Below, one piece after another: positions 14,980-23,854 of a DNA stretch of 64,000 nt. The first letter of the stretch is position 1. Every line of letters starts with the position of its first letter. The DNA is taken from NCBI RefSeq assembly GCF_004570875.1, contig NZ_SPQK01000011.1:62001-126000 (forward strand), in the 5' to 3' direction. The DNA comes from Blastococcus sp. CT_GayMR16. Its GTDB lineage: Bacteria > Actinomycetota > Actinomycetes > Mycobacteriales > Geodermatophilaceae. The notes below the pieces were generated by a model. It saw nothing but the letters and a program-made list of their open reading frames with translations, was not told the DNA's origin and did not search any database. Position numbers and translations under genes: made by a program.

Positions 14980-17718
14980 ATGTCCGCACCGGTCTCCACC
15001 TCAGCGCCCGCCGTCCCCACGATCTCGGGGGCGCGCCCGCGGCTGCTGCTCCTCGACGGGCACTCGCTCGCCTACCGCGCGTTCTTCGCGCTGCCGGTGG
15101 AGAATTTCTCGACGACGACCGGTCAGCCGACCAACGCCGTCTACGGCTTCACGTCGATGCTGATCAACATCCTGCGCGACGAGAAGCCCACGCACCTGGC
15201 CGTGGCGTTCGACGTCGGCCGCAAGACGTTCCGCAGCGAGATCTTCGCCGAGTACAAGGCGAACCGATCGGAGAGCCCGACCGACTTCCGGGGTCAGGTG
15301 AGCCTGGTCCAGGAGGTGCTGGCCGCGCTGCACGTGCCGGTCATCACCGCCGAGAACTACGAGGCGGACGACGTCATCGCCACCCTCACCGTGCAGGCGG
15401 TCGAGCAGGGCATGGACGTGCTCATCGGCACCGGTGACCGCGACGCCCTCCAGTTGGTGAACGACCACGTCACCGTGCTGTACCCGCGCAAGGGTGTCTC
15501 GGACATGACCCGATTCACGCCCGAGGAGGTCGAGACCAAGTACGGCCTGACCCCGGCGCAGTACCCCGACTTCGCGGCGCTGCGCGGCGACCCCAGCGAC
15601 AACCTGCCGAGCATCCCGAGCGTGGGGGAGAAGACCGCGGCCAAGTGGGTCCGCGAGTACGGCTCGCTGGACGCACTCGTCGACCAGGTCGACACCGTCA
15701 AGGGCAAGGTGGGGGAGAAGCTGCGCGAGCACCTGTCGTCGGTGATGCAGAACCGCCGGCTGACCGAGCTCGACCGCGCCGTCCCCCTGGATCTCGGGCC
15801 GGCCGACCTCGCCGTCCAGCCGTGGGACCGCAACGAGGTGCACACGCTGTTCGACAACCTGCAGTTCCGGGTGCTGCGCGACCGGCTCTTCGCGACGCTC
15901 ACCAGCGCCGAGCCCGAGGTCGAGGGCGGGTTCGACGTCGCCGAGGACGACGTCCCCGCCGGCGCCCTCGGCGACTGGCTGCAGGCCAACGCACGCACCG
16001 GCCGCACCGGCCTGATCTTCCGCGGCACGTGGGGCCGGGGCACCGGCGAGCTGACCGGCATCGCGCTGGCGGCCGCCAACGACCACGCCGCCTTCGTCGA
16101 CCTCGGTCCCGACCTCGACACCGCCGACGAGCAGGCGCTCGCCGCGTGGCTGGCCGATCCGGCGACCCAGAAGGTCGTGCACGAGGGGAAGGGCCCGTAC
16201 CTCGCGATCTGGGCGCGCGGCTGGGAGCTGCAGGGCGTCGTCAGCGACACAGCCCTGGCCGCCTACCTGGCGAATCCTGGGCAGCGGTCGTTCGACCTCG
16301 GTGACCTCGCGGTCCGGTACCTCAAGCGGGAGCTCAAGGACGCCGCGGAACCCGAGGGTCAGCTCACGCTGGACGGGCTCGGGCCGAGCGAGGACGACGT
16401 CGCCGCAGAGGCCGCGCACGCCGACGTCCTCAAGGCAGTCGCCGTCAACGACCTGTCCGACGCCCTCGAGACGGTGCTCGGCCAGCGTGGCGGCGATCGG
16501 CTGCTCGGTGCGATCGAGCTGCCCCTGACCCGGGTGCTCGCCGCGATGGAGTACCGCGGCATCGCCGCTGACGTCGAGTACCTGCAGGCACTGCAGCGCG
16601 AGTTCGCCGATGCCGTCGCCGCCGCGGCCGCGGAGTGCTACGCGGTGATCGGGCGTGAGGTGAACCTCGGCTCGCCGAAGCAGCTCCAGGCGGTGATCTT
16701 CGACGAACTGGGCCTGCCGAAGACGAAGAAGAACAAGACCGGCTACACCACCGACGCGGACGCCCTGACGTGGCTGTTCGAGCAGACCGGGCACCCGTTC
16801 ATGGAGCACCTGCTCCGGCACCGGGACGTCACCCGCCTGCGCACGGTCATCGACGGCCTGCTGCCGATGGTCGACGACGGCGGCCGCATCCACACCACGT
16901 ACGAGCAGACGATCGCCGCGACCGGCCGGCTCTCCTCCACCGACCCGAACCTGCAGAACATCCCGATCCGCACCGCCGAGGGCCGGCGGATCCGGCAGGC
17001 CTTCGTCGTCGGTCGGGGCTACGAGTCGCTGATGACGGCGGACTACAGCCAGATCGAGATGCGGATCATGGCCCACCTCTCCGGCGACGAGGGCCTCATC
17101 GAGGCGTTCACGTCGGGGGAGGACCTGCACTCCTTCGTCGCCTCCAAGGCCTTCGACATCCCGATCGAGGACGTCGATCCCGAGATGCGCCGCCGGATCA
17201 AGGCGATGAGCTACGGCCTGGCGTACGGGCTGTCCGCTTACGGGCTGGCCCAGCAGTTGCGGATCACCCCGGAGGAGGCGCGCGGACAGATGCACGCCTA
17301 CTTCGAGCGCTTCGGCGGGATCCGCGACTACCTCGACACAGTGGTGGAGGAGGCGCGGCTGACCGGGTACACCGAGACGACCCTCGGCCGGCGCCGCTAC
17401 CTGCCCGACCTCACCAGCGACAACCGGCAGCGCCGCGAGATGGCCGAGCGGATGGCCCTCAATGCGCCGATCCAGGGCTCGGCCGCGGACGTCATCAAGG
17501 TGGCGATGCTGAACGTCGAGAAGGCGATCGCCGCCGAGGGACTGTCATCGCGGATGCTGCTCCAGGTGCACGACGAGCTCGTGCTCGAGGTGGCGCCGGG
17601 GGAGAACGAGAAGCTGGAGGCCCTGGTCCGCCGCGAGATGGCGGGCGCCGCCGACCTCTCGGTCGCCCTGGAGGTCTCGGTGGGCTTCGGCGAGAGCTGG
17701 GACGCCGCGGCGCACTGA
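14980..17718 (+). CDS. polA: DNA polymerase I
   Basis: 912 residues. The 5' nuclease domain covers roughly residues 15-300 (LLLLDGHSLAYRAFFAL, DDVIATL, GTGDRDALQL, and helix-hairpin-helix SVGEKTAAKWV). The middle 3'-5' exonuclease-like domain lacks the recognisable DEDD metal ligands, as in other actinobacterial PolA, so proofreading is probably absent. The polymerase domain shows motif A (TADYSQIEMRIMAHLSGD), motif B (RRIKAMSYGLAYGLSAYGL) and motif C (LQVHDELVLE). Its role is gap filling and primer removal. The ATG at 14980 gives the family N-terminus and has a -10 box at leaderless spacing. It precedes rpsA and coaE as in mycobacteria. Confidence 0.97.
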   Translation: MSAPVSTSAPAVPTISGARPRLLLLDGHSLAYRAFFALPVENFSTTTGQPTNAVYGFTSMLINILRDEKPTHLAVAFDVGRKTFRSEIFAEYKANRSESPTDFRGQVSLVQEVLAALHVPVITAENYEADDVIATLTVQAVEQGMDVLIGTGDRDALQLVNDHVTVLYPRKGVSDMTRFTPEEVETKYGLTPAQYPDFAALRGDPSDNLPSIPSVGEKTAAKWVREYGSLDALVDQVDTVKGKVGEKLREHLSSVMQNRRLTELDRAVPLDLGPADLAVQPWDRNEVHTLFDNLQFRVLRDRLFATLTSAEPEVEGGFDVAEDDVPAGALGDWLQANARTGRTGLIFRGTWGRGTGELTGIALAAANDHAAFVDLGPDLDTADEQALAAWLADPATQKVVHEGKGPYLAIWARGWELQGVVSDTALAAYLANPGQRSFDLGDLAVRYLKRELKDAAEPEGQLTLDGLGPSEDDVAAEAAHADVLKAVAVNDLSDALETVLGQRGGDRLLGAIELPLTRVLAAMEYRGIAADVEYLQALQREFADAVAAAAAECYAVIGREVNLGSPKQLQAVIFDELGLPKTKKNKTGYTTDADALTWLFEQTGHPFMEHLLRHRDVTRLRTVIDGLLPMVDDGGRIHTTYEQTIAATGRLSSTDPNLQNIPIRTAEGRRIRQAFVVGRGYESLMTADYSQIEMRIMAHLSGDEGLIEAFTSGEDLHSFVASKAFDIPIEDVDPEMRRRIKAMSYGLAYGLSAYGLAQQLRITPEEARGQMHAYFERFGGIRDYLDTVVEEARLTGYTETTLGRRRYLPDLTSDNRQRREMAERMALNAPIQGSAADVIKVAMLNVEKAIAAEGLSSRMLLQVHDELVLEVAPGENEKLEALVRREMAGAADLSVALEVSVGFGESWDAAAH

Positions 17719-17720
17719 CG

Positions 17721-18266
17721 GTGACCGTCGCAGGGCAGCTGGCGGCGCGGCAGGTGAGCTATGCCCCCGTGGGCTCGACGCCGCCCGGGGACGACCGGTG
17801 GACGCCGCCGCACGGTTTCCGGCCGTACGAGCGGACCGTCGTCGTCGGTCGCGGCCAGGAGCACTGGGCAAGGCTGGCCGCCCTGCTGCTCGAGTGGGGC
17901 GTGAAGACGCGCAGCGGGTTCCGCATCGAGCCCGACGGAGCAACCGGGAAACGGGTCGAGCAGGGCGCGGACTACTGGCTGGTCGCCTCGTTCGGGCCCG
18001 TCTCTGTGCGGGAGCCCGCGCGGGTCGTGGCGGTCGTGGAGGAGCCCGACCGGTGCGGCTTCGCCTACGGGACCCTCGAGGGACATCCGGTCTCGGGGGA
18101 GGAGGCATTCGTCGTCTCCCGAACCCCGGAGGGGCAGGTCCTGCTCACCCTGCGGTCGATCACCCGGTCTTCCCCGGGCCGATGGCGTCTGCTCTTCCCG
18201 CTGATCCTCGTGGCCCAGCGCTGGTACCGGTCGCGCTACCTGCGGGCGCTGCTGCCCGACGGCTGA
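17721..18266 (+). CDS. DUF1990 family protein
   Basis: 181 residues, starting 3 bp after the polA stop, so probably co-transcribed. The conserved DUF1990 features are visible: VGRGQEHWARLAALLLEWGV, GADYWLVASFGPVSVREPARVV, CGFAYGTLEGHPVSGEEAF and a C-terminal QRWYRSRYLRAL. The last ~40 residues are hydrophobic with basic ends, possibly a membrane-associating helix. No biochemical role is established for this family that I know of. The GTG at 17721 is the first start after polA. Confidence 0.85.
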   Translation: MTVAGQLAARQVSYAPVGSTPPGDDRWTPPHGFRPYERTVVVGRGQEHWARLAALLLEWGVKTRSGFRIEPDGATGKRVEQGADYWLVASFGPVSVREPARVVAVVEEPDRCGFAYGTLEGHPVSGEEAFVVSRTPEGQVLLTLRSITRSSPGRWRLLFPLILVAQRWYRSRYLRALLPDG

Positions 18267-18422
18267 TGAACGCACCGCGACCGATGCACGCTGAGCGCCC
18301 TCTTGACACGCGTGAGGGGGCACTCACCCTGTGTCGGCCATCCGAGTGAGCGGAATCGGGGTTCGTGAGGGCAGGCAGAGCCCGACGTCCGCACCCTCGG
18401 CGAGCGCCGTCGCCCGGCGCGG

Positions 18423-19277
18423 TCAGACGGTCTTGGTGCAGACCAGGATCAAGGTGCCGGGGATCAGGGCGCCGCGTTCGGGGGACCACTGGCCCCACTC
18501 CTGGGTGCGCCCCGGCGTCCACTCCGGTTCGACCAGGTCCTCGACGACCAGGCCGGCGCCGACGACGGCCCGCACCCAGTCGCCGACCGTGCGGTGGTGC
18601 TCGACGTAGACGGTGCGGCCCCGGTCGTCGGTCTCGACGTAGGGCCGGCGGTCGAAGTAGGAGGAGACGACGCGGAGGTCTTCGGGGTCGGGGGAGTCGG
18701 GGAACGGCCAGCGCATCGGGTGGTTCACCGACGCCACGAACCGCCCGCCCGGACGCAGGACCCGGGCGACCTCGACCAGCGCCCCTTCGACATCGGCGAC
18801 GAACGGCAGCCCGCCGAAGGCCGAGCAGGCCACGTCCACCGATCCCGACGCCACCGGCAGCGCTCCGGCGTCGGCCTGGAGCAGCGGCACGTCGATGCCG
18901 GTGGACCGGTTCAGCTCCGCGGCACGGGCGAGCATCCCGGCCGAGAGGTCCAGCGCGACGACGTCGGCACCCGCCCGGCGCAGCCAGCGCGCGCACGGGG
19001 CCGAGCCACAGCCGATCTCCAGGACCCGCCGTCCCGCGACGTCCCCGAGCAGGTGTGCGTCGTCCTCGCGCAGGCCCTCCGGGCACCAGAGGAAGTCGAT
19101 GTCCCCGAGGTCGGACCCGTGCTCGGCGAGATAGGCCGGAGCCGCGGCGTCCCACCAGCGACGATTGGCCCGTGACGATTCCTCGTCGCCGGTCGTCCGT
19201 CGGTCCACGCCCCCGGCGGCCGGGTAGCCGTCACTGCCCAGGGCGAGGTGCGGGGGAGGGGACGACGGGTCGCTCAT
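18423..19277 (-). CDS. Class I SAM-dependent methyltransferase
   Basis: 284 residues. Motif [16 protein letters not shown] binds S-adenosylmethionine, [15 protein letters not shown] carries the acidic ribose-binding residue, and [26 protein letters not shown] and [21 protein letters not shown] follow in Rossmann order. The N-terminus has a [14 protein letters not shown] cap. The substrate is unknown; small-molecule methylation is likely. The ATG at 19277 (MSDPSS) is chosen because the longer in-frame extension has low-quality sequence and would overlap the rpsA promoter. It is convergent with the DUF1990 gene and divergent from rpsA. Confidence 0.88.
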   Translation of the reverse strand: MSDPSSPPPHLALGSDGYPAAGGVDRRTTGDEESSRANRRWWDAAAPAYLAEHGSDLGDIDFLWCPEGLREDDAHLLGDVAGRRVLEIGCGSAPCARWLRRAGADVVALDLSAGMLARAAELNRSTGIDVPLLQADAGALPVASGSVDVACSAFGGLPFVADVEGALVEVARVLRPGGRFVASVNHPMRWPFPDSPDPEDLRVVSSYFDRRPYVETDDRGRTVYVEHHRTVGDWVRAVVGAGLVVEDLVEPEWTPGRTQEWGQWSPERGALIPGTLILVCTKTV

Positions 19278-19328
19278 GGCGCGCCGATCGTGACACGCCG
19301 GGGCAGGCGTCCGGTGCGCGCACCCAGG

Positions 19329-19498
19329 TGGACCGTGCCGTCTCGTCGTCCGTACGATGGGAATGCGCCAGAGGTCTGTCGTGCTGTTCCCTGCATGGGA
19401 ATCGGCCCGCGCCGGCTCTCCCCGCTGTTCCATCCCCACGGTCGGGCGACCGTGGGGAACCTGTCCCTACGCATCCACCGTCCGGAGCTACCAACCAC
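19329..19498 (+). promoter_or_regulatory. rpsA promoter and structured 5' leader
   Basis: A -35-like TGGACC (19329-19334) and -10 TACGAT (19353-19358) are 18 bp apart. The predicted leader of about 135 nt holds a small hairpin at 19387-19401 (TTCCC/GGGAA) and a strong 10-bp hairpin at 19434-19457 (CCCCACGGTC/GACCGTGGGG, loop GGGC), just upstream of rpsA. S1 is autoregulated in other bacteria, so a regulatory leader is plausible but unproven here. Confidence 0.5.
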
Positions 19499-20971
19499 AT
19501 GACCTCCACTCAGGTCCGTCCCGCCAGCACCACTCCCCAGGTCGCCGTGAACGACATCGGCACCGCCGAGGACTTCCTCGCAGCGATCGACCAGACGATC
19601 AAGTACTTCAACGACGGCGACATCGTCGAAGGCGTCATCGTCAAGGTCGACCGGGACGAGGTGCTGCTGGACATCGGCTACAAGACCGAGGGCGTCATCC
19701 CCTCGCGCGAACTCTCCATCAAGCACGACGTCGACCCCCACGAGGTCGTCAGCGTCGGCGACGAGGTGGAAGCCCTGGTCCTCCAGAAGGAGGACAAGGA
19801 AGGGCGGCTGATCCTCTCCAAGAAGCGCGCACAGTACGAGCGCGCCTGGGGCACGATCGAGGCCAAGAAGGAAGCCGACGAGGTCGTCACCGGCACCGTC
19901 ATCGAGGTCGTCAAGGGCGGCCTGATCCTCGACATCGGCCTGCGCGGGTTCCTTCCCGCCTCGCTGGTCGAGATGCGCCGCGTCCGCGACCTGCAGCCCT
20001 ACGTGGGCCGCGAGCTCGAGGCGAAGATCATCGAGCTCGACAAGAACCGCAACAACGTCGTCCTCTCCCGTCGGCAGTGGCTGGAGCAGACCCAGTCCGA
20101 GGTCCGCAGCGAGTTCCTCAACAAGCTCGCCAAGGGCCAGGTCCGCACGGGCGTCGTCTCCTCGATCGTCAACTTCGGTGCGTTCGTGGACCTCGGCGGC
20201 GTCGACGGCCTGGTGCACGTCTCCGAGCTGTCCTGGAAGCACATCGACCACCCGTCCGAGGTCGTCGAGGTCGGCCAGGAGGTCACCGTCGAGGTCCTCG
20301 ACGTCGACCTCGACCGTGAGCGGGTCTCCCTGTCGCTGAAGGCGACGCAGGAGGACCCGTGGCGTCAGTTCGCCCGCACGCACCAGATCGGGCAGGTCGT
20401 CCCCGGCAAGGTCACCAAGCTCGTCCCCTTCGGTGCGTTCGTGCGCGTCGACGAGGGCATCGAGGGCCTGGTGCACATCTCCGAGCTGGCCGAGCGCCAC
20501 GTGGAGATCCCGGAGCAGGTCGTGCAGGTCGGCGACGAGATCCTCGTCAAGGTCATCGACATCGACCTCGACCGTCGTCGCATCTCGCTGTCGCTGAAGC
20601 AGGCCAACGAGGGCGTCGTCGGCGACGAGGAGCAGTTCGACCCGGCCGCCTACGGCATGGCCGCGTCCTACGACGCCGAGGGCAACTACCTCTACCCGGA
20701 GGGCTTCGACTCCGACACCGGCGAATGGCGCGAGGGCTTCGACGCCCAGCGCGAGGAGTGGGAGAAGGCCTACGCCGAGGCCCAGACCCGCTTCGAGGCG
20801 CACCGCAAGCAGATCGCGGCCGCCAAGGAAGCCGACGCCGAGGCCGCTGCCGGTGGCAGCTACTCCAGCGACGACGCCGCGGGCAGCCCCGACGCTCCGA
20901 GCACCGGTGGCACGCTGGCCAGCGACGAGGCTCTTGCCGCGCTGCGGGCCAAGCTCGCCGGCGGTGAGTGA
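19499..20971 (+). CDS. rpsA: 30S ribosomal protein S1
   Basis: 490 residues, normal for actinobacteria. Four S1 RNA-binding domains are readable: about residues 36-105 ([26 protein letters not shown]), 122-187 ([25 protein letters not shown]), 208-276 ([23 protein letters not shown]) and 293-362 ([21 protein letters not shown]). An acidic, Ala/Ser-rich tail follows. It binds mRNA on the small subunit. The ATG at 19499 gives [10 protein letters not shown], matching the family; the longer upstream frame reads through the promoter and is rejected. A long leader and a strong terminator fit high expression. Confidence 0.97.
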   Translation: MTSTQVRPASTTPQVAVNDIGTAEDFLAAIDQTIKYFNDGDIVEGVIVKVDRDEVLLDIGYKTEGVIPSRELSIKHDVDPHEVVSVGDEVEALVLQKEDKEGRLILSKKRAQYERAWGTIEAKKEADEVVTGTVIEVVKGGLILDIGLRGFLPASLVEMRRVRDLQPYVGRELEAKIIELDKNRNNVVLSRRQWLEQTQSEVRSEFLNKLAKGQVRTGVVSSIVNFGAFVDLGGVDGLVHVSELSWKHIDHPSEVVEVGQEVTVEVLDVDLDRERVSLSLKATQEDPWRQFARTHQIGQVVPGKVTKLVPFGAFVRVDEGIEGLVHISELAERHVEIPEQVVQVGDEILVKVIDIDLDRRRISLSLKQANEGVVGDEEQFDPAAYGMAASYDAEGNYLYPEGFDSDTGEWREGFDAQREEWEKAYAEAQTRFEAHRKQIAAAKEADAEAAAGGSYSSDDAAGSPDAPSTGGTLASDEALAALRAKLAGGE

Positions 20972-20987
20972 GCACTAGCTCCACGGT

Positions 20988-21027
20988 CCAGAGGCCCGGC
21001 ATCCCTTCGGGGGTGCCGGGCCTCTGG
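20988..21027 (+). terminator. rpsA terminator hairpin
   Basis: A 14-bp perfect stem (CCAGAGGCCCGGCA with its complement) and 12-nt loop, 16 nt after the rpsA stop. It is preceded at 20974-20984 by ACTAGCTCCAC, identical to the 11-mer before the terminator at 9264. Confidence 0.8.
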
Positions 21028-21042
21028 CGTCGAGCAGCGCGC

Positions 21043-21082
21043 GAGAAAAGGGCCCGAGGACGACGTCCTCGGGCCCCTTCTC
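21043..21082 (-). terminator. Intrinsic terminator for the small minus-strand gene
   Basis: Stem AGGGCCCGAGGA/TCCTCGGGCCC with a CGACG loop. On the minus strand it is followed by TTTTCTC, one of the few T-rich tracts here, and begins 6 nt after the stop of the gene at 21089-21358. This supports that gene being real. Confidence 0.7.
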
Positions 21083-21088
21083 GTTCCC

Positions 21089-21358
21089 TTACAGGCTCAG
21101 GATGATCGCGAAGGCGGTGCGCGGGCGGCCGCCCGAACCCGCCAGGAAGCTCCAGGTGTGCCGTCCGGCGGCAGGTGCCTGGAACAGCCAGCGCGTGAAC
21201 GAGGCGCGGGGGGCGGCGGGCCGCTGGAACTGCATCCGCTCGCGCACGGCGGGGATGTCGCTGCAGCGGACGCCGGTGGGCGTGCCGAGGCGGTGTCGGC
21301 CTGCGCCACGACGGGCAGCGCGGGTCGTCGGGGAGTCGGCCTGCGTGGGACGGGACAT
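21089..21358 (-). CDS. Small hypothetical protein
   Basis: 89 residues starting MSRPTQADSPTTRAARR. The N-terminal half is basic and disorder-like. The C-terminal half has hydrophobic residues (ASFTRWLFQAPAAG, TAFAIILSL) with the family unknown to me. Support comes from a GAGAGG site about 12 nt before the ATG and a well-formed intrinsic terminator with a T-run right after the stop. A longer frame starting at 21397 exists but lacks a ribosome site. It lies between rpsA and coaE, an insertion relative to the mycobacterial order. Function unknown. Confidence 0.5.
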   Translation of the reverse strand: MSRPTQADSPTTRAARRGAGRHRLGTPTGVRCSDIPAVRERMQFQRPAAPRASFTRWLFQAPAAGRHTWSFLAGSGGRPRTAFAIILSL

Positions 21359-21511
21359 GATCGGGTTCTGCCTCTCTCGGCGGGGGAAGATCGCCACGGC
21401 GGACGCTATGGGCTGTTACTGGTGTGACTGGAGCGACGCGCCGGACAGGACGGGCGGGTGTTACTCGCCCGTGACCTTCGCCGTGAGCGGGTGCCCGGTA
21501 GACCGGGTCGC

Positions 21512-21517
21512 TACTGT
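21512..21517 (+). promoter_or_regulatory. -10 hexamer TACTGT for coaE, leaderless
   Basis: TACTGT is followed by 6 nt and then the GTG at 21524. Confidence 0.6.
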
Positions 21518-21523
21518 CCGGGC

Positions 21524-22120
21524 GTGCTGCGCATCGGGCTGACCGGCGGAATCGGGTCGGGGAAGAGCACCGTCTCCCGGCTGCTGGCCGACCGCGGGGC
21601 GGTCATCGTGGACGCCGACGCCATCGCCCGGGAGGTGGTCGAACCGGGCACTCCGGGGTTGGCGGCGATCGTCGAGACGTTCGGCTCCGCGGTCCTGGCC
21701 GCGGACGGGTCGCTGGATCGGCCGGCCCTCGCCGCAGTGGTGTTCACCGATCCCGACCAGCGCCGCAAGCTCGACGCGATCGTCCATCCACTGGTGCGTG
21801 AGCGGGCGATCGAGGTCGCCGCGGCCGCGCCACCGGACGCCGTCCTCGTCAACGACGTGCCCCTGCTCGCCGAGACCGGCCAGGAGGCCTCCTACGACCT
21901 CGTCGTCGTCGTCGTCGCCGATCCCGAGACCCGCGTCGCCCGCCTCGTGCACCGCGGGCTGACGGCCGAGGACGCCCGGGCCCGGATGGCCGTGCAGGCG
22001 ACCGACGAACAGCGCCGCGCCATCGCCGACGTCGTCCTGGACAACAGCGGCACCCCGGAGCAGCTCGCGGAGCAGGTGGAGCGACTCTGGGCCGAGCGCG
22101 TCGCCCCGGAGGTCGGCTGA
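21524..22120 (+). CDS. coaE: Dephospho-CoA kinase
   Basis: 198 residues. The P-loop [14 protein letters not shown] at residues 8-21 binds [17 protein letters not shown] holds the conserved Asp of the substrate site; HPLVRERA and [10 protein letters not shown] are family hallmarks, as is the lid region [16 protein letters not shown]. It phosphorylates the ribose of dephospho-CoA in the last step of CoA synthesis. Some actinobacterial CoaE proteins carry an extra C-terminal domain; this one has the kinase domain only. The GTG at 21524 is supported by the promoter spacing. It follows rpsA as in mycobacteria. Confidence 0.95.
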   Translation: MLRIGLTGGIGSGKSTVSRLLADRGAVIVDADAIAREVVEPGTPGLAAIVETFGSAVLAADGSLDRPALAAVVFTDPDQRRKLDAIVHPLVRERAIEVAAAAPPDAVLVNDVPLLAETGQEASYDLVVVVVADPETRVARLVHRGLTAEDARARMAVQATDEQRRAIADVVLDNSGTPEQLAEQVERLWAERVAPEVG

Positions 22121-22130
22121 CCCGGAACGC

Positions 22131-22168
22131 AGAAGAGCCCCAGGTCCGCAGACCTGGGGCCCTCTTCT
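22131..22168 (-). terminator. Hairpin between coaE and the tRNA cluster
   Basis: A long stem: AGAAGAG then CCCCAGGTC, pairing with GACCTGGGG then CCCTCTTCT, with a CGCA loop and a small bulge. It begins 4 nt beyond the tRNA-Val 3' end on the minus strand and 10 nt after coaE on the plus strand, so it probably serves both. Confidence 0.7.
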
Positions 22169-22171
22169 TGG

Positions 22172-22243
22172 TGGGCGATACTGGGATCGAACCAGTGACC
22201 TCTTCCGTGTCAGGGAAGCGCGCTACCGCTGCGCCAATCGCCC
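22172..22243 (-). tRNA. tRNA-Val (GAC)
   Basis: 72 nt on the minus strand. Acceptor GGGCGAT/ATCGCCC plus A, anticodon loop CTGACAC (GAC), T-loop TTCGATC. It is the last of three tRNAs in order Gly-Cys-Val. CCA is not encoded. Confidence 0.95.
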
Positions 22244-22297
22244 CTTCCGGTCTCGCGACCGGACCCTCCTCCACGCTCGCGCTCCGCGGAGGAGACG

Positions 22298-22368
22298 AGG
22301 TGGAGACGGGATTTGAACCCGTGTAGACGGCTTTGCAGGCCGTTGCCTCGCCTCTCGGCCACTCCACC
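22298..22368 (-). tRNA. tRNA-Cys (GCA)
   Basis: 71 nt on the minus strand. Acceptor GGTGGAG/CTCCACC plus T, anticodon loop CTGCAAA (GCA), T-loop TTTGAAT. A separate hairpin (TCCTCC/GGAGGA) lies in the spacer to tRNA-Val and may be a processing or folding spacer. Confidence 0.95.
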
Positions 22369-22409
22369 GCACACGGGCCCGGGTCTCTCGACCAGGGCCC
22401 GAGGTTCCG

Positions 22410-22481
22410 AGCGGATGACGGGATTCGAACCCGCGACCCTCACCTTGGCAAGGTGATGCTCTACCACTGAGCCACATCCGC
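22410..22481 (-). tRNA. tRNA-Gly (GCC)
   Basis: 72 nt on the minus strand. Acceptor GCGGATG/CATCCGC plus T, anticodon loop TTGCCAA (GCC), T-loop TTCGAAT. It is the first gene of the Gly-Cys-Val cluster. Confidence 0.95.
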
Positions 22482-22578
22482 GTTGCGTGCAGAACTCTAA
22501 CCGACGGTTCCGGGGGGCCCCAAACAGGGGGGTCCCGCCCGATCGCTCCCCGGGACGGGACCGAGCCGTTCCCGCAGG

Positions 22579-23046
22579 TCAGCGGCCCGTCGGGTCCGCT
22601 CCGCCGTTGGAGAGCAGGACGAGCAGCTCGTCGTCGAGGTCGAGCAGGGCGCTCTCGGTGCCGGTCGGGACGAGGGTCTCGGTCTGGCGCAGGAAGGCGG
22701 CAACCGTCGCGCGGGAGAGCTCGAACAGCGCCTCACCGGAGGGTGCGCGCAGGTGCAGGAACAGGACGTCGGTGGCCGCGTGCGCTGGCCACAACCGCAC
22801 GTCACCGTCACCGGCGGGGCCGTCGAGGCCCGACTGGAGCAGTTCGCGGCTCAGGAGCCAGGCGATCCCGCCGTCCTCGAGGTCGACGATCCCGTTCTCG
22901 TCACCGACATCACCGAAGGCGATGCGGACGGCGAACGGGTCTGCTCCGTCGTAGCAGAGCAGCGCCGGTACCTCGGTCCACGACTGCGGGCCGACCAGCT
23001 GAAGCGTGATGGGGGAGGAGTACCCGGGGGTCCATCGGCTCGGCAT
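22579..23046 (-). CDS. SsgA-family sporulation and cell division regulator
   Basis: 155 residues. It matches the SsgA/SsgB family by length and pattern: ITLQLVGPQSW then PALLCYDGADPFAVRIAFGD, IAWLLSRELLQSGL, GDVRLWPA, and LHLRAPSGEALFELSRATVAAFLRQT. In morphologically complex actinobacteria SsgB helps place FtsZ during septation. The protein is cytoplasmic with no membrane segment. The exact start is uncertain by about ten residues; ATG 23046 is the first available. It is divergent from the sigma factor gene, leaving about 160 bp of shared upstream sequence. Confidence 0.85.
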   Translation of the reverse strand: MPSRWTPGYSSPITLQLVGPQSWTEVPALLCYDGADPFAVRIAFGDVGDENGIVDLEDGGIAWLLSRELLQSGLDGPAGDGDVRLWPAHAATDVLFLHLRAPSGEALFELSRATVAAFLRQTETLVPTGTESALLDLDDELLVLLSNGGADPTGR

Positions 23047-23206
23047 GTCAGGTCAACGACCGTCGGGTCTCGAAGTGACGTCCCATTGCACTTCCTTCAC
23101 ATCAGTCCCAACCGTCACATTTGACGGGTCCGTGTCGTCCGCTGTCATGCCCGATATGGGGCAGATGAACCGCCGGAACGGGGCGCTGCGAAGGATGCGT
23201 GTGACC

Positions 23207-23854
23207 ATGGGAGCTGTGAGCACCCCGGCACGGCGTCCCGAGGACGCCGCGGGGGACGCCGACGTCCTCCGACGCATCCGTGCGGGCGACCCGAGCGCGA
23301 TCGACGACCTCTACGAGCGGTTCCGCCGTCCGGCCTTCGCGTTGGCCCGGCGGATCCTGGCGGACGACGTGCTGGCGGAGGACGTCCTGCAGGAGGTCTT
23401 CCTCAGCGTCTGGCGCGATCCGTCGGCCTACGAGCGCGGCAAGGGCAGCGTCGCGTCGTGGCTGCTGGCCGTCGTCCACCACAAGGCCGTCGACGCCGTC
23501 CGCCGTGAGGAATCCCAGCGCCGGCGCCGGGCACTGGCCGAGGAGGAGTTGATCCTCGACGAGCCGGTCGCTGCTCGTGACGTCGAGGACGACGTGTGGA
23601 CCCGCATGGTCTCCCAGAAGGTCCGGACGGCCCTTGGCGAGCTGTCGCCACCACAGCGGGAGGCACTGACGTTGGCGTACTACGGGGGATACACGCAGCG
23701 CGAGGTGGCGGCACTGACCGGCGCCCCCCTCGGCACCGTGAAGACCCGGATGCTGTCCGGCATGCGCCGGCTGAAGCAGGAACTCGGCGACGCGGTCGCC
23801 GACATGACCGGCGGCGCACTCGGCGCCGCCTCGGCTCCGGAGGCCGGACGATGA
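23207..23854 (+). CDS. sigK: ECF sigma factor, SigK type
   Basis: 215 residues. Region 2 (YERFRRPAFALARRILADDVLAEDVLQEVFLSVW, with WRDPSAYERGKGSVASWLLAVVHHKAVD) recognises the -10 element. Region 4 (LGELSPPQREALTLAYYGGYTQREVAALTGAPLGTVKTRM) is the helix-turn-helix for the -35. The next gene overlaps by four bases and encodes an anti-sigma factor of the RskA kind, which supports the SigK assignment. The ATG at 23207 is chosen; the ATG at 23195 and the GTG at 23216 are also in frame. Upstream sequence to 23047 is the shared intergenic region with ssgA. Confidence 0.88.
   Translation: MGAVSTPARRPEDAAGDADVLRRIRAGDPSAIDDLYERFRRPAFALARRILADDVLAEDVLQEVFLSVWRDPSAYERGKGSVASWLLAVVHHKAVDAVRREESQRRRRALAEEELILDEPVAARDVEDDVWTRMVSQKVRTALGELSPPQREALTLAYYGGYTQREVAALTGAPLGTVKTRMLSGMRRLKQELGDAVADMTGGALGAASAPEAGR

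Noticed and set aside
15001-17295. A 764-codon minus-strand frame opposite polA
   Set aside because: Shadow of polA with the same low-information composition; no start signal or family.
18267-18422. A terminator between the DUF1990 gene and the methyltransferase (GCGCCCTC with GAGGGGGC near 18297-18325)
   Set aside because: The stem has a mismatch and a G-T pair and no T-run; too weak to list. Nothing else is seen in this 156-bp gap.
22259-22295. The hairpin between tRNA-Cys and tRNA-Val as a fifth copy of family-1 repeat
   Set aside because: It shares GGACCCTCCTCC and a CGCTCGCG word but lacks the AAGGACC edge and the full loop core; the resemblance is too short.
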